64,000 bases of DNA from Chamaecrista fasciculata (taxonomy: Eukaryota; Streptophyta; Magnoliopsida; Fabales; Fabaceae). The position numbers were made by a program, and so were the translations under genes. Of this stretch, positions 58,864 to 64,000 are shown in pieces; position 1 is the first letter of the stretch, and each line of letters opens with the position of its first letter. A model generated the notes under the pieces. The model did not search any database. It was not told the origin of the DNA and saw nothing but the letters and a program-made list of their open reading frames with translations. The stretch is taken from assembly GCA_003254925.1 (NCBI GenBank), contig QANZ01020598.1:113941-177940 (forward strand), written 5' to 3'.

Positions 58864-59232
58864 TCCTCACATATATATAACTAGTGTGCTTTGCATGCCC
58901 TAACCGTTAGGGCATACAAATATTAATTTAAATTTTATAATTATTATAACTTTAGAATATAATATTTATTTTATTATATTTTATAAAAAAAATTTATTTT
59001 GATCATTTCAATTTTATTTTACTTGTACTTCCTTTAATTTAAAATTGTGAAAAATTATTTAATCTTATCAACTACTTTCTCTCTCTTATTTATTTATGCA
59101 GTTAGCCAATCATCATGATGCACATATTTATTTCTTTTTTTCTTAATTTAATTATTTTTTACCGACCAAAAAGATCCTCAGACATATATAATAACTAGGG
59201 GCTTTGCGTGCCCTAACGGGCACGCAAATATG
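58864..59232. repeat. Two copies of a palindromic end-like motif
   Basis: TCCTCACATATATATAACTAG then TGCCCTAACCGTTAGGGCA (58864-58915) and TCCTCAGACATATATAATAACTAG then CGTGCCCTAACGGGCACG (59175-59225) are two versions of one motif, each with a GC hairpin. The layout resembles a Helitron terminus but I could not find the other end. Confidence 0.4.
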
Positions 59233-59679
59233 TATGTAAAATAAATAAGGGACTAAATTGTTAACTTAGTAAAGAAAGAGAGACCAAATAGTAAATTTTC
59301 TCTTATTTTTAATTTCATAGACTATAGTTTTAAACATGAACGACCAGAAAGGGGTGGAGCCATATAATATAAGATATAATCTTGAGACATATATAATAGT
59401 ATAAATATAGATGATACATATATATGGATTATAATTTTTCAATTTTAGTAGTTGGTTCTCATGGTCAAATAAAAAATCATTAATAAACTAAACCATAATT
59501 TCTTTATGTTTTTTTTTCAGATTATAATAAATAAACAATATTTTATTATTTTAAACGATTTATAATTTTAAATTTAAAAATAATATTTAAATATATATTT
59601 TAGGACATATGTTATTATTTTTCTTTAATACATAGTGGCAAAGGTCATTCAAAATTGTATATGTCACCGAAAATCAGAA

Positions 59680-60374
59680 ACCAATTTAATTCCGACTTTT
59701 AATGGTTGTCCACGCAAAAATCACTAGTCACATGTCAATTAATATAAATCTCTATTCTTTATGTTTAATCTAAACTTTATTTTGATTTTTAATGTATCTA
59801 TTTTTTATTTTATTTCTATTCTTAATATTTTCCATAAATTTTATCATTAGTACGTGAGTTATTTTTTATCTAAACTTTTATCAGAAAGACTTTTTATCTA
59901 ATTATTTTATTATTATTATTTTTCTCTCCGCTCTATTTTTTCCATATGGTTTTGTCTCTCTCTTATCTCTTCAGTCTTCACTCTCTTGTCTCTCTTTCTT
60001 TTTCTTTACTCTCCCAGAGTTTGGATGAAAAATGATTCAAGAACTAATTATATATTTTTTTTGGTTTTCCAAGGTATCCCTCAGCCCGACAGGTCTAGAA
60101 CTAATCTTTCGCGGATCGGTGCTCCAGTTAAGGGTCTGTCGCTGGCCAATTGGTTGCTGCATACACAAGGCAGGATTCGAACTCCCGACCTTGCTTAAAC
60201 GACTTAGTGAACTCGACCACTAGGCCAACCAAACTTAGTTAATGTTAACATATATATATATATTAAAAATCAATACAAAATTCAAAATCAACATCAACAT
60301 CAAGAATTATATTAATTGACATGTGAATAGTGATTTTTGCGTGGACGACCATTAAGAGCCAGAATTAAATTGGT
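59680..60374. mobile_element. TIR element (~70 bp arms) containing a SINE
   Basis: ACCAATTTAATTCCGACTTT at 59680, continuing to about 59750, pairs with the inverse at 60305-60374 (ending GAATTAAATTGGT). Shared core: GTCCACGCAAAAATCACTA..CACATGTCAATTAATAT. The SINE at about 60063-60236 lies inside. No target duplication identified. Confidence 0.7.
60063..60236 (-). mobile_element. tRNA-derived SINE
   Basis: On the minus strand: TTGGTTGGCCTAGTGGTCGAG (A box), GGTCGGGAGTTCGAATCC (B box, very close to the pol III consensus), then GCAACCAATTGGCCAGCGACAG and GGGATACCTTGGAAAACC plus an A run. Same family as 34430-34614. The target duplication is unclear. Confidence 0.8.
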
Positions 60375-60923
60375 TTAGGTACTCAGTTCACTAATCAAAA
60401 CTAGCAAACTGACATGAAGCCAAATTTGGTAAGAAAAATCAGGCCAAAAGAAAAATGGTAAGAAAAATTTTTAAGTTGTGGCGAAGAAACAAATGATACA
60501 ACAATAAAACTAGTTTTTAACTTCTTCCTAACTAAACGACAATTTATTTCTTTATGCTTTGTCTAATGAAAGACTAAACTAGAGATAATATGAACCCAAA
60601 TGTGAAGTTAAGTGGTAGAAATTTATTAATGTTTAACTGAATATTATGAGTTCAATTTTTAACTTTGGGTATAAAATAGATATAAATCTTTGAGCTAGCT
60701 ATCATATGATCATATCTATTATGGTGTATGTAAGTCAGTAAAGAGATAACTACAGTTATCGGCAATGGATATCTTGATTAATATTTTAGTTAAAGAAAAT
60801 AGAGATAATATGACTCATTGACTATCATCACACCAAAGAGGAAGGGAAGTTAGAGTCAGTCGAAGCGGAAAGTCGTGAAGCACATATATGAGATCCAAAT
60901 CTTACTATAGGGGATAGAGTGTT

Positions 60924-61430
60924 CACGGGTCGGGTCAAGTTTCGGTTAGATTTGAGATTCGTTTCGAGTCACTAGGTCCGATCGTGCCAATTTTTTTTAT
61001 TTAAACTATTTATTTATTTTGTATATTTTTTTAATTTGTATATATTGACACAATAATTAATTATGGATTAATTTAATGGTGTTTTTATTAATAAAGATAC
61101 TTAACTTGAATTATTTGTTAAAAAAATATTGGTTTAATTAAAATTAAGTATATATTTTATATATTTTTTAATATACAATTGATAAAAATAATAATACATA
61201 TGTATTTTCAATAATTAAAAAAATATTTAGTAGTAGAAAATATAAATTTACATAATATAATCCCAGCTAGGAAAAGATAACTTTCTTTTTGAAAATGAAT
61301 ATAATCCCGACTAGGAAAAATATTTTTTTTTTGAAAATAAATATATTCTGGGCCGAGCTTGGTCTATGAATACTAAACTGGACCTAGACTGAGTCGTGGA
61401 GTATCTCGTAATTTTAGGGTTTATTTTTGG
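60924..61430. mobile_element. Old copy of the 62087 hAT-type MITE family
   Basis: Starts TAGAGTGTTCACGGGTCGGGT. The AT-rich middle (TATATATTGACACAATAATTAA, GATACTTAACTTGAATTATTTG, AATATACAATTGATAAAAATAA) aligns with the middle of the 62087-62623 element. The right end is too diverged to fix. Contains a short direct duplication, CCCGACTAGGAAAA at 61262-61320. Confidence 0.55.
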
Positions 61431-62078
61431 TGTTTTATAAATGAGATTATTGATCCTTGATATTTTATATTATTTTTTAGACTATTCATTAAGCTTAATT
61501 CATAATTTAAGTTAAGGAATTTTAGAAAATCTTTTTGAATTTATTTTGAATCTAATATGTGACATCTTCGACTAACAAATAGTAACTGATAAACGTAAGT
61601 CTCTCTCTCCTCCTTCAAACGCTCTCCCTTTTTTCTTCTTTGCAGCAAGTCTTCATCGTCTACCATCTAGGCTGCCACTTCTTTGCAGCGGTAACACTCC
61701 ATACTATTTCCTCTTCTTCTAGTTACAAATATGAAGTTTATCTCCGATGGTTCTTCATCCGTTTCATCATTTTCTATCTCTAAAATAATCTTAGATCTGG
61801 GTTTGGTCCCCCTCTTTGATGGTTGTTTTCTAGATCTGGTGTGTCCCCCTTGATTGGTGGTGTTTCTCTAGTTTTTCTTTTGTTATTTTTCAGTTTTACT
61901 TATTTGAATTTTCAAATCTCACCGTCGGAGCTTATCATTTTGGTGAAGTTTGGTAGTTTCTTGATCGTGATGTTGACTTCTATGCTGATAAACAATATGT
62001 ATAGTAGTAAACTTATTGTTGACAACACTTTGAGTGATTTTTTCATCCTTGGAATTTCATTCTTATAGGATCAGTGTT
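61431..62078. other. CT-rich, partly gene-like sequence of unknown nature
   Basis: Between the two hAT-type copies lies less AT-rich DNA with phrases like CTCTCTCTCCTCC and TTTCTTCTTTGCAG (acceptor-like, about 61631-61646) and an open frame at 61823-62068. It could be a gene or transposon fragment. I recognise no protein. Confidence 0.25.
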
Positions 62079-62086
62079 CCTTATAG

Positions 62087-62623
62087 TAGGGGTCCTGAGT
62101 TTGCACAAACCCCCGGCTGGGCCTCAAGTAGACTCAGGACCCGACCCGGTTACTGTTGGCCGGGCCGGGGTCACCGGGCCAAATTGTTTTTTTTCTAAAT
62201 TTTTTTAAAAAAAATTTTAAACTATTTATATACTTTATATATTTTTAACTTATATATATTGATCAAAAAATTAATTTTGGAACACTTTAGTGATGTTTTT
62301 ATTATTAAAAATATTTAATTTGATTTATTTGTTAAAAAACTATTGATTTAATTGAGATTAAGTATATATTTTATGTATTTTTTTTAATATACAATTAATA
62401 AAAGTAAGAATACATGTATATTTTTTATAATAAAAAAATATTTTGTAAAAGAAAATATAAATATATATAATAAAAAAAAATAATGGTATACCCGAGGCAA
62501 GCCGGGTCTAGGACACCAAAACCCGAGACCCGGCCCGGCCCGAGTTTGGACCCGACCTGATTTAAAAAAAGAGACCGGGCCGGGCCGGGTTTGATCGGGC
62601 TGGGTAATGTTTGTGCACCCTTA
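62087..62623. mobile_element. hAT-type MITE, perfect 8-bp TSD, CCCGGC-rich ends
   Basis: Ends TAGGGGTCCTGAGTTTGCAC and the inverse TAAGGGTGCACAAACATTAC. Perfect CCTTATAG copies at 62079-62086 and 62624-62631. GC-rich arms (GGCCGGGCCGGG) enclose an AT-rich middle. 537 bp, non-coding. Confidence 0.92.
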
Positions 62624-62631
62624 CCTTATAG

Positions 62632-63324
62632 GAATGTTTTATGAGCTTAATTCAACCTATAGTTTAACAATGTTTATGATGTATTTTTCTTGTTTATCAG
62701 TTTTGAAGTCTATGTCATCCTATTATAAAAAAAAAAAGAAACTGATAGAGATAAAATTTTGAAAAATAGGTTTAATATCTTTGAATTACTCTTCACGACG
62801 AATCCAACAAAATAAATCTTGTCAAAAAGAACTTTCTTTGAAAATTTTGGTGTTCGAAGACTTAATTATAAGAAATTAAACATTCAAGGTATAAATCTAG
62901 AATTTTCCTCTTTCCTTTTTGAAAAGGAAATCTGATAGATGTTTGGTTGTGTTTTGAATGAAATAATATTGAGATGAGATGATATTGGGAAGTGTGATAT
63001 GATATTGGAAATTGTGAGGATGAGAAAATTTTGGATTGAGGGTTAGGGGTCAATCCAAATCCAAGTGGATGAGATTATGGGCCAAAATGAAAATAATATT
63101 GGAATTATTTTTTGACATACAATTTGGTCCATAAATTCGAACTGTTCCAATTAATCAATCTCTAACATGTGTAAATGATAACTCGGGCCTTGTAGAAAAC
63201 CCCAATCATTAATAATGGGGTCTATTTATGAAATTCAACGACAAAAAAATAACAAATAATAGTTTGAGGACCAAATAGAAAATTACAAAACAACACTAAA
63301 TTGTAATAAAATGTGTGGTGAAAG
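62632..63324. other. AT-rich intergenic DNA
   Basis: No gene. GGTCC / GGACC phrases at about 63123-63280 may be remnants of another foldback element. Confidence 0.35.
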
Positions 63325-63478
63325 GTTCATTTTGGTCCTAAGTGTATGGCCTAATATTCATTTTGGTCCATTATTTTAATAAATGTTCAAATTGGTCCTA
63401 AATGTTAGCAAAATGATTAATGGTGGACCAAAATGAACATTAGGGCAAACATTTAGGACCAAATTAACCCTTTAACCC
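63325..63478. mobile_element. Short foldback MITE, GGTCC type
   Basis: AAGGTTCATTTTGGTCCTAA pairs with the inverse of TTAGGACCAAATTAACCCTT. Internal ATTCATTTTGGTCCATTA and GGACCAAAATGAAC also pair. About 150 bp. TSD not clear. Confidence 0.6.
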
Positions 63479-63813
63479 TTTATTTTTGAATCCAATGATT
63501 CAAGCCTGTACATTCACGTGGGCCATTTTGTATTTTGTCCCTGAAAAAATATTACCGTTATTATTTAGGAAATAGTTTTAACTAATCTCATAGTTTGATA
63601 AACAAAACAGAACGAAAAATAGTTTTAACTCTTTTTAATTTTTTCAAAAAACTTCGTCAGATATATTTAAAAAAAAAGGGATTGAATTGACGTTCAGACT
63701 CAAAAATATAACAAATATTTTGATCACCGAAATGAACTTATCTCATACTTTGAAGACTAGACTGCCAACAAATGTGAATATAAAACTTTTCAATTTTTTT
63801 CACTTCTTTTTAA

Positions 63814-64000
63814 GGGTAAATTGCAATTTGGTACCCTGTGGTTAGGGGCGGTTCCCCTTTGGTACCCTGAAAGAAAAATTTTTGCATTGTGGTACCCCGT
63901 GGTTTGCTCCGTTAGCGATTTGGTACCCTGAGGTTTTTTTCTGTTAGGATTTAACGGCAAATGTTAGTTAAAATGTCAAAAATCTCCCAAAAAGTCTTCT
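63814..64000. mobile_element. Left arm of a GGTACC-family element, cut by the window edge
   Basis: Begins GGGTAAATTGCAATTTGG and differs from 14226-14412 at only 3 of 187 positions by direct comparison. GGTACC boxes have the same spacing. The rest of the element lies beyond the window. Confidence 0.92.

Noticed and set aside
61823-62068. 81-codon hydrophobic open frame
   Set aside because: Starts at a non-ATG codon, Phe/Leu-rich as expected by chance, ends just before the hAT-type element.

Overview
The window is nuclear DNA of a flowering plant, almost certainly a eudicot. The genes are split by spliceosomal introns and encode plant-specific families (LRR receptor kinases, a DREB2-type AP2 factor, a plant PRA1, plant MIF-like proteins). 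Intergenic DNA is very AT-rich and crowded with small non-autonomous transposons. There are two assembly gaps, 8103-8194 and 40558-40922. I cannot name the species from sequence alone.

Layout: a small organellar uS17 ribosomal protein gene (minus, 1271-1727, with an upstream 5'UTR exon near 2.7-2.9 kb); a gene-poor stretch to 9 kb; a ZAR1-like LRR receptor kinase (plus, 9182-13683); a nested pair of Mutator-like foldback elements (14226-15953); a DREB2-type transcription factor (minus, 17034-17930, with a 5'UTR exon ending at 18800); a four-exon mitochondrial pyruvate carrier MPC1 gene (plus, 22403-23959) whose exons are too short to show as long ORFs; an IMK3-like LRR receptor kinase (minus, 24386-27748); a PRA1 family gene (minus, 32614-33282); and two MIF/MDL genes on the same strand, an MDL1/2 type (36104-37765) and an MDL3 type with a C-terminal SKL peroxisomal signal (47137-51732). 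From 52 kb to the end I find only repeats.

The genes do not form a functional cluster. The combination of IMK, PRA1.B and MDL genes recalls Arabidopsis chromosome 3 neighbourhoods (from memory At3g56100-At3g56110 and At3g51660-At3g51740), so the right half looks like an ancestral microsyntenic block.

The most unusual content is the repeat fraction. At least ten foldback elements, several with exact or near-exact 9-10 bp target duplications, carry different subterminal hexamers (GGTACC, GGTCCC, AGTCCC, CATCCC types) spaced with the same 29-32 bp period, close to three helical turns. There are also three 8-bp-TSD (hAT-type) MITEs and six tRNA-derived SINEs, four or five with clear target duplications. 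Boundaries were read by eye from inverted and direct repeats; no database search was possible.
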